Shown: one piece after another, positions 5,545-12,282 of the stretch
Numbering within the stretch: the stretch's first letter is position 1
How the letters are laid out: each line of letters begins with the position of its first letter
DNA from: Bacillota bacterium
GTDB taxonomy: Bacteria; Bacillota; Desulfotomaculia; Desulfotomaculales; JAJYZD01
DNA: 19,315 bases
Assembly: GCA_021800315.1 (NCBI GenBank)
Contig: JAJYZD010000037.1
Coordinates: forward strand, 1-19,315
Reading direction: 5' to 3'
Notes under the pieces: generated by a model
What the model was told of the DNA's origin: nothing
What the model saw: only the letters and a program-made list of their open reading frames with translations
Database searches by the model: none
Program-made: the position numbers and the translations under genes

Positions 5545-7125
5545 ATGATCGCCTTGATACGGGAACATGTCGGCAGCCGGGCCTTTCTATTAAAATCGGC
5601 TGGTATCGTCGTAACCTTTACCATCGCCAGCCGTTTGACCGGTTTTATTCGCGACGCCGTCCTGGCCTACAGGTTTGGGGCCACTAATTATACCGACGCC
5701 TACCAGGTGGGTTTGAACATCCCGTTCATCTTGTTCACGGCGATCAATACCGCCCTGACCACCACCTTCATCCCCGTCTTCGCCCGGGTCAGGCGGGAGG
5801 AGGGACTGGAAGCCGCTTTCCGCACCTCGGCCGTGGTGATCAATTTCTCCCTGGTGGTGGGGGTCGTTCTGGTAGTGCTGGGTGAGATTTTCGCCGTACC
5901 GTTGACCCGCCTGGTGGTTCCCTACTTTCCCTGGCCCAAGATCCTGCTGACGGCCTACCTGACCAGGCTGATGCTGCCCATGATTCTTTTCCAGATGCTG
6001 TCCGGTATCCTTACCGGCATGCTCCAGTCGCTGAGCAATTTCTCCCTGCCGGCCCTCCTGGGGGTGATCTCCAACGGCGTGGTCATCGCCTCCCTGGCGG
6101 CGGCCCGGCCCGGCCCCGGCATCGCGCTGGCGGCATGGGGCAACACGGTCGGCTTTATGGTCATCTTCCTGGTACAGCTTCCCGCCCTTTGGAAAATGGG
6201 TTTTCGCTGGGGACTGGTGTTCGACCGGCGCAACCCCGGTCTGGTCAGCATGGGCAGACTGGTGGTGCCCATCCTGATCGGTTCCGGGGTGGGCCAGGTG
6301 GGTCTCCTGGTGGACCGCATGCTGGCCTCCAGCCTTACCGAGGGCAGCATCTCGGCGCTCAACTACGCCAACCGCCTCTTTTCCCTGCCCGGGGGTACCC
6401 TGGGCCTGGCGGTGTATACGGTCATGTATCCCACCCTGGCCGGCCTTATGGCCCGCGGTGACTACGCCGGCTTCAAACGGGTGTTGAACGAGGCCATCCG
6501 TTTTTTGAATTACACGCTCTTTCCGATTATGGTCGTCCTGATCCTGCTGCGTTATCCCATCATCGAGCTGGCCTTTCAACACGGCGTCTTCAATTACCAG
6601 GCCACCGTCCTGACCGCCTTTGCCCTGATGTTTTTCAGCCTGGGCATAGTCACCGGCTCCGTGCGGGACTTGGTGGGACGGGCCTTCTGGTCCCAACAGA
6701 ACACCGTGACCCCGATGCTGATCGGCATCGTCTCCGTGCTGGTCAACATCGGCATCGACCTCGCCCTGATCCGCCCCCTGGCGCTGGGGGGCCTGGCCCT
6801 GGGCACCGCTTCGGCCGCGCTGGTCAACAGTTCCCTCTTGCTGTGGACTCTGAAAGAGAAACTGGGCAGCATCGGCGCCGGGCAGATTCTGTCCTCTTTT
6901 TGGCGCGTGGCCCTGGCCTCGGCGGTTACGGGCCTGGTGGCGGTGTGGTCGTACCACCTGTTTCTGGCGCTTTGGCCCGGGGACCTTCTCGTCCACCAGG
7001 CGGTGCGCCTTCTCCTGGCCGTCGCGGCCGCCACGGCGACTTACCTGGCCGGGACCCGGGTCCTGGGCTTGCCGGAGGCCGGGATGCTCCTTAAGCTGGC
7101 CAGGCGGGCGGGGAGCCGGGCCTGA
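5545..7125 (+). CDS. murJ: MurJ/MviN-family lipid II flippase
   Basis: A 526-aa integral membrane protein of the MOP exporter superfamily, with about 14 hydrophobic segments spread over its length. MurJ flips undecaprenyl-linked peptidoglycan precursor (lipid II) across the cytoplasmic membrane. The N-terminal signature is clear: Arg30, Arg36 and Asp51 (TIASRLTGFIRDAVLAYRFG, then TDAY) keep the spacing of E. coli MurJ Arg18, Arg24 and Asp39. Other family features are FIPVFARVRREEG and the LPGGTLGLAVYTVMYPTLA stretch. The position matching E. coli Arg52 is not Arg (LNIPFILFTAINTAL), which I believe is common in Bacillota members. The start is uncertain: ATG 5545 has GGGA directly before it; TTG 5512, ATG 5515 and TTG 5554 are alternatives. 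It stands alone behind its own promoter. A flippase for another polyprenyl-linked glycan is possible. Confidence 0.85.
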   Translation: MIALIREHVGSRAFLLKSAGIVVTFTIASRLTGFIRDAVLAYRFGATNYTDAYQVGLNIPFILFTAINTALTTTFIPVFARVRREEGLEAAFRTSAVVINFSLVVGVVLVVLGEIFAVPLTRLVVPYFPWPKILLTAYLTRLMLPMILFQMLSGILTGMLQSLSNFSLPALLGVISNGVVIASLAAARPGPGIALAAWGNTVGFMVIFLVQLPALWKMGFRWGLVFDRRNPGLVSMGRLVVPILIGSGVGQVGLLVDRMLASSLTEGSISALNYANRLFSLPGGTLGLAVYTVMYPTLAGLMARGDYAGFKRVLNEAIRFLNYTLFPIMVVLILLRYPIIELAFQHGVFNYQATVLTAFALMFFSLGIVTGSVRDLVGRAFWSQQNTVTPMLIGIVSVLVNIGIDLALIRPLALGGLALGTASAALVNSSLLLWTLKEKLGSIGAGQILSSFWRVALASAVTGLVAVWSYHLFLALWPGDLLVHQAVRLLLAVAAATATYLAGTRVLGLPEAGMLLKLARRAGSRA

Positions 7126-7197
7126 CGCGTTTTTCTCCCGGTCAGCAAAGGTTCCCGGGATGATCCGGTGGTACAACCGTTCTTGGCGGGATAATAT

Positions 7198-7236
7198 GGC
7201 GGCGATCGCTGCCGTATCTTTTTTGGGGGGTACGGC
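7198..7236. repeat. Intergenic palindromes upstream of the LigB-like gene
   Basis: GGCGGCGATCGCTGCC (7198-7213) is palindromic except for one position pair and is centred on GCGATCGC. Overlapping it, GCCGTA (7211-7216) pairs with TACGGC (7231-7236) around a T6G6-containing loop. Either could be an operator or leader hairpin. No clear promoter hexamer pair is visible here apart from an isolated GATAAT at 7190-7195. Confidence 0.35.
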
Positions 7237-7272
7237 CACTAAGATTACAGGAAGTACCCGGGGGTGACGATC

Positions 7273-8103
7273 ATGGAATCCAACCTGCACGGCATCATGG
7301 TACCGCACGTTCCCACGCTCCTGGAATACGGGATGAACAACAAACCGTCCGCGGTTGTAAGTGAAATGCGGGAATTCGGTCGGCGGATGAAGGCCTGGGG
7401 CGTTACGGCGGTGGTGGTGGCCACCACCCACTGGCGGACCGGCGACCGGTTCCTGATCGACGATGCCCCCCTTCACCGGACCATGACGACCTATGCCGGG
7501 TTTCGCCAACAGGTGGAATACGATTGTCCGGGACAGCCCGAACTGGCCGGCATCCTGCGGCAGGCCGGCGAAAGGAACCTGGTTTTTACCGGGGTGGAAA
7601 GGCACGGGGCTGATCACGCCGTCACCGTTCCGTTGCACTTCATGTTCCCGGACCGGGATGTGCCCGTGGTCCCCCTGTCCATTGCCGGTACGCCGCTGGG
7701 CGCCTTCCGCTGGGGGAGGACCCTGGGCCGGGCCATCAGGCGGTGGGGCGGCAAGGTCCTTTTCGTAGCGTCCGGTTCCCTTTCCCACGACTTGGACTGT
7801 TTCTTCGTAACGGGCCGGGTGCTTCCCGGGTACGAGGAGTTCGACCGGCAGATGCTGGGGCTTTTGGCCGAGGGCAAAGGAATGGACGCGCCGGGAATCA
7901 AACCGGAACTTATCGGGTTGGCCAAGCCGGAGGGCGGCTTCCGCGATCTCTTCATGCTCCTGGGCGTGTTGGGCTCACGGGCCCGCGGCGTGGTTCGGGC
8001 CTATGAAAAGTTGCCCGGTGTAGGCATGGCCGTAGTCGAGTTCGCGGACTGTCGCGAGAGTGACGACGAGTGGCTGGTCGAACACGATGGCTTGGTTCAT
8101 TAA
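7273..8103 (+). CDS. LigB-type class III extradiol dioxygenase superfamily protein
   Basis: A 276-aa soluble protein of the LigB fold, which in characterised members binds a non-haem Fe(II). Seen: MVPHVPTLL with His12, VVVATTHW with His53, ERHGADHAVTVPL with His111 and His115, the strand DVPVVPLSI, SGSLSHDL with His172 (the catalytic-base position), and Glu220 in KPEGGF as candidate third metal ligand. The metal and acid/base positions thus look intact. The substrate cannot be read from sequence. Ring-cleaving dioxygenases need O2, which is odd in an anaerobe; related MEMO-type proteins of the AmmeMemoRadiSam group show that the fold is also used otherwise. ATG 7273 has GGGGG 8 nt upstream; GTG 7264, with AGGAAG 9 nt upstream, is an alternative. 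The sigma factor gene follows after 21 nt, probably in the same operon. Confidence 0.75.
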   Translation: MESNLHGIMVPHVPTLLEYGMNNKPSAVVSEMREFGRRMKAWGVTAVVVATTHWRTGDRFLIDDAPLHRTMTTYAGFRQQVEYDCPGQPELAGILRQAGERNLVFTGVERHGADHAVTVPLHFMFPDRDVPVVPLSIAGTPLGAFRWGRTLGRAIRRWGGKVLFVASGSLSHDLDCFFVTGRVLPGYEEFDRQMLGLLAEGKGMDAPGIKPELIGLAKPEGGFRDLFMLLGVLGSRARGVVRAYEKLPGVGMAVVEFADCRESDDEWLVEHDGLVH

Positions 8104-8124
8104 AACCGGGGAAAGGTGAATCCC

Positions 8125-8757
8125 ATGACCGAAGGAAATAGAGCGGCGGATCGGGAAATACTCGGGTTTTACAACCGGGGGGACCGTGAGCAAGCCCTGA
8201 GACTGTTCATCGACGAATATCAGCCCAGGCTGTACACGCTCGCTTACCGGATGATGGGAAACCATGACGACGCCATGGACGCCCTGCAGGAAATTCTGAT
8301 TCAGGTGAATCGTTCCCTTTCAACCTTTAAGGGTGATTCCGCCCTGTATACCTGGGCTTACCGTCTGGGCTCCAATGTGTGCCTCAATTACCGCAGAAGG
8401 AAAAAACCCGCCCCGGTGGAGTGGGATGAGGAAATCGTCCGGTCCGTGATGCGGCCGGTGGAGCGCCCGAACGAAGACCCCGACCAGATGTGCGAGACCA
8501 GGTACAAACAGTTCCTGGTCCGGCAAGCCGTGCTGAAATTACCCGAAACCCAGCGGGTGATTCTGGTGTTGCATGATCTCGAGGGAGTTTCTTCAACGGA
8601 AATCGCCAGGATTTTAGATGTCAATGCGGGGGCCGTCAAGGCCCGGCTGCACCGCGGGCGTAACGCCCTGCGCAAGATCATCAGCCGGGGATTCGCGGTC
8701 AAGGGCATGGAGGGTGCCGGGATGTTTTCCGTGGGCCCGTCCGGCCGGCTGCTGTAA
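8125..8757 (+). CDS. ECF-type RNA polymerase sigma factor
   Basis: A 210-aa sigma-70-family protein with region 2 at about residues 30-95 (LYTLAYRMMGNHDDAMDALQ, STFKGDSALYTWAYRLGSNV, CLNYRRRKK) and region 4 at about 136-186 (LPETQRVILVLHDLEGVSST, then ARILDVNAGAVKARLHRGRN). Regions 1 and 3 are absent, as in ECF sigmas. The DAMDALQE segment (usually DAEDLVQE) and the YTWAYRL promoter-melting segment are typical. ATG 8125 follows AAGGTGA at 8113-8119 with 5-nt spacing; GTG 8116 is less likely. There is no anti-sigma factor gene beside it; upstream is the LigB-like gene and downstream a desulforedoxin. It may respond to redox or oxygen stress together with these neighbours (inference). No ECF-type GGAAC/CGTC promoter pair was recognised nearby. 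Confidence 0.88.
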   Translation: MTEGNRAADREILGFYNRGDREQALRLFIDEYQPRLYTLAYRMMGNHDDAMDALQEILIQVNRSLSTFKGDSALYTWAYRLGSNVCLNYRRRKKPAPVEWDEEIVRSVMRPVERPNEDPDQMCETRYKQFLVRQAVLKLPETQRVILVLHDLEGVSSTEIARILDVNAGAVKARLHRGRNALRKIISRGFAVKGMEGAGMFSVGPSGRLL

Positions 8758-8831
8758 ATATTTTTCGAGCGGAGGGCCGTACCCTTTTGGCCAAACCGGT
8801 TGACCAACCAAGTGAGATCAGTTACGGCTTC

Positions 8832-8860
8832 TTGTTCGCTGAAGAAAGCTGTCTGATAGT
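8832..8860 (+). promoter_or_regulatory. Weak candidate promoter for the desulforedoxin gene
   Basis: TTGTTC (8832-8837), 17-nt spacer, GATAGT (8855-8860). Both hexamers are imperfect. The position fits a short leader before the strong ribosome site AGGAGG (8878-8883). Co-transcription from the sigma factor gene, 134 nt upstream, is also possible. Confidence 0.3.
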
Positions 8861-8891
8861 AAAATCCAATATTGATCAGGAGGTTTTTACA

Positions 8892-9014
8892 ATGGCTGAA
8901 TTGGGCGAAGTACTGGTTTGCGAACTCTGCGGGAACGAAGTAACCGTGACCAAGGCGGGCGGCAACCCCGAGATCCATTGCTGCGGCCGGCCGATGAAGA
9001 AAAAGGATAAGTAA
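8892..9014 (+). CDS. dsr: Desulforedoxin (stand-alone FeCys4 protein)
   Basis: A 40-aa protein with the desulforedoxin pattern: VLVCELCGNEV (Cys10, Cys13) and HCCGRPM (adjacent Cys30, Cys31). The four Cys bind one iron, as in D. gigas desulforedoxin (36 aa) and in the N-terminal domain of desulfoferrodoxin. The superoxide-reductase domain of desulfoferrodoxin is absent and a stop follows the Lys-rich tail. It is a small cytoplasmic electron-transfer protein, probably a homodimer, in anaerobes, linked to oxygen and superoxide defence in general. ATG 8892 has a perfect AGGAGG 8 nt upstream. It is followed by a strong hairpin, so it ends its transcript. The symbol follows the desulforedoxin convention. 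Confidence 0.9.
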   Translation: MAELGEVLVCELCGNEVTVTKAGGNPEIHCCGRPMKKKDK

Positions 9015-9042
9015 CGGTGTTTCCCAACCAGTCACAATCCTT

Positions 9043-9076
9043 CACTGGAAGCCGGCGTTCACGCCGGCTTCCAGTG
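9043..9076 (+). terminator. Perfect 15-bp hairpin after desulforedoxin
   Basis: CACTGGAAGCCGGCG (9043-9057), loop TTCA, CGCCGGCTTCCAGTG (9062-9076), no mismatch. It begins 28 nt after the desulforedoxin stop. The T-run of a classical terminator is missing (TGCGGCC follows), so it may act as a less usual terminator or protect the 3' end of the mRNA. Confidence 0.65.
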
Positions 9077-9254
9077 TGCGGCCGATGACGCCGGGAGGAT
9101 CTTCCGGCGGGGAGACCCCGGGGTTTGGACGGTTTCGTCCGGTCCTCAGCAGCCTTCTTCCCCGAAATCGGTCCTCTCCGGAATGGGTCCGGCCCCCGGA
9201 AGGAATATGGCCCGGGAAAAGAGTAAATATACGGGGAAGGGGGGAAGCCCGGGT

Positions 9255-10970
9255 TTGGAAATGATTGATGCGCAGCGGTTGACCAGGGTGGCCCTGGGGG
9301 AGGAGAGCGCGGACCTGGCGCTCACCGGCGGCCTGGTCCTGAACGTCTATACCGGGGAGATCCTCTCCGGCCAGGTGATCCTGGTCAAAGGCGAACACAT
9401 CGCCTACGTGGGTCCGCCGGACGGACAGCCGGCCGCGGCCCGGACCCTGGAGTTGGCCGGCCGCCTGGTAGTGCCCGGCTTTATCGAGGGGCATACTCAT
9501 CACGATATTTTTTTGACGGTGCCGGAGAACGTGCGCCGGTCCCTGCCCCGGGGCGTCACCACGGTGGTCACCGAATGCTCGCAGACCGCGCTGGCCGCCG
9601 GGGCGGCCGGGGTGCGGGAATTCCTGGCCCAGTTCCGCGACCAGCCCCAGCGCTACCGCGCCACCTGTCCGATGATAGCCTTCCTGTGCGGAGGGAAAGC
9701 CATCAGCAAGACGGAGATCCTGGAGTTGCTCGGGCGTCCGGAGATAGTGGGGCTGGGGGAAATCTACTGGTCGTACCTCCTGGGGCCGGACGGCGGAGAA
9801 ACCTTCAGCCTGATCGGGGAGGCCCTGGCCAGGGGCAAGACGGTCGAAGGCCACAGCGCCGGGGCCCGCCGGGGGAGACTGGCCGCCTTCGCCGCGGCCG
9901 GCGTGGATGCCTGTCACGAGCCGATCACGGCCGAAGAGGTCAGGGACAGGCTGCGCCTGGGTCTTTGGACCATGATCCGGGAGGGCTCGATCCGCCGGGA
10001 ACTGGACGCCGTCCTACCGGCCCTCCTGCCCATGAACCTGGACCTCTCGCGGGCGCTCCTGGTCTCGGACGGGGTCTGGCCCGGGGATGACGGCCACCTG
10101 GACGCCGTCGTGCAAAAGGCGATCGACCTGGGTCTGGATCCCGTCCGGGCCATTCAAATGGTCACCGTCAACGCGGCCGGGCACTTCCACCTGGACGAAC
10201 TGGGCGGCATAGCTCCCGGCAAGGCCGCGGACCTGGTGGTCCTGCCGGACCTCCGGGTCATCCGCCCCGAGATGGTCATCTGCCGGGGCCGGCTGGCGGC
10301 CGAAGACGGCCGGCTCCTGGTCGAGCCGGCGCCGGTCTCCTTCTCCCCGGCCATGCGGCGAACCATCAGTTTCCCGAAGGTGGAGCCCGGCTTTTTCCGC
10401 GTACCGGGGGAACAGGGCCGGGTCCGGGTCATGGAAATGGTGACGGCGATCGTCACCCGGGAAACGATTTGCGACCTGCCGGTGCGGGACGGGGAAATCC
10501 GGGCGGACGCAAGCCGGGACATCCTCAAGGTGGCCTGCCTGGACCGCCACGGCGACGGGGGTTTTACGGGGTTTTTCCGGGGCTTCGGCCTGGCCGGGGG
10601 GGCGGTGGCCGCCAGTTGGGGTTTCGACCTCGGCAACCCGGTGGCCATCGGCGCCCTTGACACCGACCTGGCCCTGGCCGTGAACCGGCTGGTGGAACTG
10701 GGGGGCGGTCTGGTCCTGGCGGATGACGGCCGGGTGGTGGCCGAGCTGGCACTCCCACTGTTCGGCGCGATTTCCGACCGGTCCTGGATCGATACGGCGC
10801 GGGAACTGACCATCCTGGGCGGCGAACTCAAAGCGAGGGGCTGCCGCGGCGACAACCCCCTGCTGACCCTGCTCACCGTTTCCTTCACCGCTATTCCCGC
10901 CTTGCGGGTTACGGCGGAAGGCTACCGCCTGGTGCGGGAGAACACGCAAGTCGGCCTTCCGGCCGATTGA
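9255..10970 (+). CDS. Adenine deaminase-like amidohydrolase
   Basis: A 571-aa amidohydrolase of the Ade/AdeC type (adenine to hypoxanthine plus ammonia; purine salvage, cytoplasm). N-terminal beta-sandwich strands (SADLALTGGLVLNVYTGEIL) lead to PGFIEGHTHHD with metal ligands His80 and His82. Further ligands appear as Glu169 (VGLGEIYW), His200 (VEGHSAG), His221 (CHEPITAEE) and Asp272 (LLVSDGVW), followed by AIQMVTVNAAGHF and the GGIAPGKAADLVVL return strand. The C-terminal domain (from about 380, including LGGGLVLADDGRVVAELAL) matches Ade architecture. Differences from typical Ade: EGHTHHD for DGHVHIES, and VSDGVWPGDDGHLD where TDDR-type sequence is usual, so the substrate may not be adenine. 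TTG 9255 has GGGGAAG 7 nt upstream; ATG 9261, 9210 and 9183 are alternatives. It is first in a run leading to addBA. Confidence 0.8.
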   Translation: MEMIDAQRLTRVALGEESADLALTGGLVLNVYTGEILSGQVILVKGEHIAYVGPPDGQPAAARTLELAGRLVVPGFIEGHTHHDIFLTVPENVRRSLPRGVTTVVTECSQTALAAGAAGVREFLAQFRDQPQRYRATCPMIAFLCGGKAISKTEILELLGRPEIVGLGEIYWSYLLGPDGGETFSLIGEALARGKTVEGHSAGARRGRLAAFAAAGVDACHEPITAEEVRDRLRLGLWTMIREGSIRRELDAVLPALLPMNLDLSRALLVSDGVWPGDDGHLDAVVQKAIDLGLDPVRAIQMVTVNAAGHFHLDELGGIAPGKAADLVVLPDLRVIRPEMVICRGRLAAEDGRLLVEPAPVSFSPAMRRTISFPKVEPGFFRVPGEQGRVRVMEMVTAIVTRETICDLPVRDGEIRADASRDILKVACLDRHGDGGFTGFFRGFGLAGGAVAASWGFDLGNPVAIGALDTDLALAVNRLVELGGGLVLADDGRVVAELALPLFGAISDRSWIDTARELTILGGELKARGCRGDNPLLTLLTVSFTAIPALRVTAEGYRLVRENTQVGLPAD

Positions 10971-10990
10971 CCGGGGAAGGGGAGAAACAT

Positions 10991-12265
10991 TTGCTGGAGC
11001 GGAAAGGGATCTCCTCCTTCGGGCGTTCCATGAAGGGGAGGGCGCTGATTCTATTGGCGTTCGCCGCCGCCGGCATGGCGGCATCCTGGCCCTTCCGCGG
11101 CGGCTTTGGGGGGGGGCTTCTGCTTTCCGCCTGCGAGGCGGCCCTGGTGGGCGGTATGGCCGACTGGTTCGCCGTGGTGGCCCTTTTCCGCCATCCCCTC
11201 GGTCAGTCCTGGCTGCCCCATACCGCCATCGTGCCGGCCAACCGCCGGAACATCATAAACGGCATCGTCGACATTGTGGAAAACGAGTGGCTCAAGGTCG
11301 CCGTGATCGAGGAGAAGATCGAGTCCCTCTCCCTGGCGGACGGGCTCCTCTCCCTGGCGGACGGCAAGCGGGGGCAAAACCGGCTCAGGATCGTCATCGG
11401 CGGCCTGGTCGGCGACATGGTCAGGTCGCTCGACACGGACAAGGTCGCGGCTTACCTGGAGAAAGCCCTCCGGGACACGGTGATCGCACCCCTCACGGTA
11501 AGCGTCATGAAGACCATGGAACTCGGCGCTTACGAGGACGAAATTACGGACTTCATCCTCGACGAATTCGCCGTCCTGCTCGACACGCAGGCCTTGCGGG
11601 AGGTTCTGGCCGATTACCTGCGCCGCACGGCCGGGGACTACAAGCGGTCCGGCTTCTGGCGCCGCCTGACCGTCGACACCGGGGAACAGCTGAAAATAAT
11701 CGATTACGGGGCGGCGGCCCATGTGGCCGTGACCAGGCTCCAGGACCTGCTCGGGGAGATGCGCGAACCGGGCAACGAGTACCGGGCGAGGCTCCAGGCC
11801 GTCTTTTTCAACCTGGAAAACCACGAACACTTTCGTCGCCTTATCGGGTCCTGGAAGGATGACGCCTTGAACCGGCTTGATTTGACCCGCTCGATAGCCG
11901 CGTTTATCGGCGGTGTCAAAAGATCGGCCGCGGGCGGTATCATAAGCCAGTCCCGGAGTTCCAACCAACTCCTCAACCATATCATGGACATGGTGAACGG
12001 ACAACTGAAGGGCCTCAGGGAGGATCCCGCCCGGAAGGACAGGCTGGACCGCTGGTTGAAAACCGAACTCATCCGGCTGGTGGAGAAATACCACGGTCTG
12101 ATCGGCGATACGGTCCGGGAAAACCTGGAAGGCCTCAACGTGGAGTCCTTTGTGTCTTCCGTGGAGGACCGGGTGGGCGACGACCTGCAGTGGATCCGCA
12201 TCAACGGCACCGTTGTGGGGGCCCTGGTGGGTGTGGCCCTTTACCTGGTCACCCATCTGCGTTAG
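10991..12265 (+). CDS. DUF445 family membrane-anchored protein
   Basis: A 424-aa DUF445 (YjiN-like) protein of unknown biochemical function. The N-terminus has a hydrophobic hairpin (ALILLAFAAAGMAASWPF, then GGLLLSACEAALVGGMADWF) running into the family signature AVVALFRHPLG and PHTAIVPANRRNIINGIVDI. The centre is long and helical, with repeated KDRLDRWLKTELIRLV-like segments. It ends with a membrane segment (INGTVVGALVGVALYLVTHL), so both ends are probably in the membrane. TTG 10991 is preferred, with AAGGGGAG 6 nt upstream; the in-frame TTG 10967 overlaps the preceding stop. It follows the amidohydrolase by 20 nt and precedes addB by 17 nt, implying one transcript. Nothing in the sequence ties it mechanistically to either neighbour. 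Confidence 0.85.
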   Translation: MLERKGISSFGRSMKGRALILLAFAAAGMAASWPFRGGFGGGLLLSACEAALVGGMADWFAVVALFRHPLGQSWLPHTAIVPANRRNIINGIVDIVENEWLKVAVIEEKIESLSLADGLLSLADGKRGQNRLRIVIGGLVGDMVRSLDTDKVAAYLEKALRDTVIAPLTVSVMKTMELGAYEDEITDFILDEFAVLLDTQALREVLADYLRRTAGDYKRSGFWRRLTVDTGEQLKIIDYGAAAHVAVTRLQDLLGEMREPGNEYRARLQAVFFNLENHEHFRRLIGSWKDDALNRLDLTRSIAAFIGGVKRSAAGGIISQSRSSNQLLNHIMDMVNGQLKGLREDPARKDRLDRWLKTELIRLVEKYHGLIGDTVRENLEGLNVESFVSSVEDRVGDDLQWIRINGTVVGALVGVALYLVTHLR

Positions 12266-12282
12266 CGAAAGGCGGTTGGAGA

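Noticed and set aside
5590..7788. A 732-codon open frame on the minus strand opposite the murJ-family and LigB-like genes.
   Set aside because: It lies opposite two well-recognised coding genes, is rich in G, H, Q, P and R as GC-rich antisense frames are, and has no ribosome site or family pattern.
9077..9254. A possible purine riboswitch before the adenine-deaminase-like gene.
   Set aside because: I find only a small GGACG-GTTT-CGTCC hairpin (9127-9140) and repeated CGGTCCTC; no purine-riboswitch core could be recognised.
12190..12282. An N-terminal extension of addB into the DUF445 gene.
   Set aside because: The Walker A region must be at the extreme N-terminus in AddB, and GTG 12283 gives exactly that.
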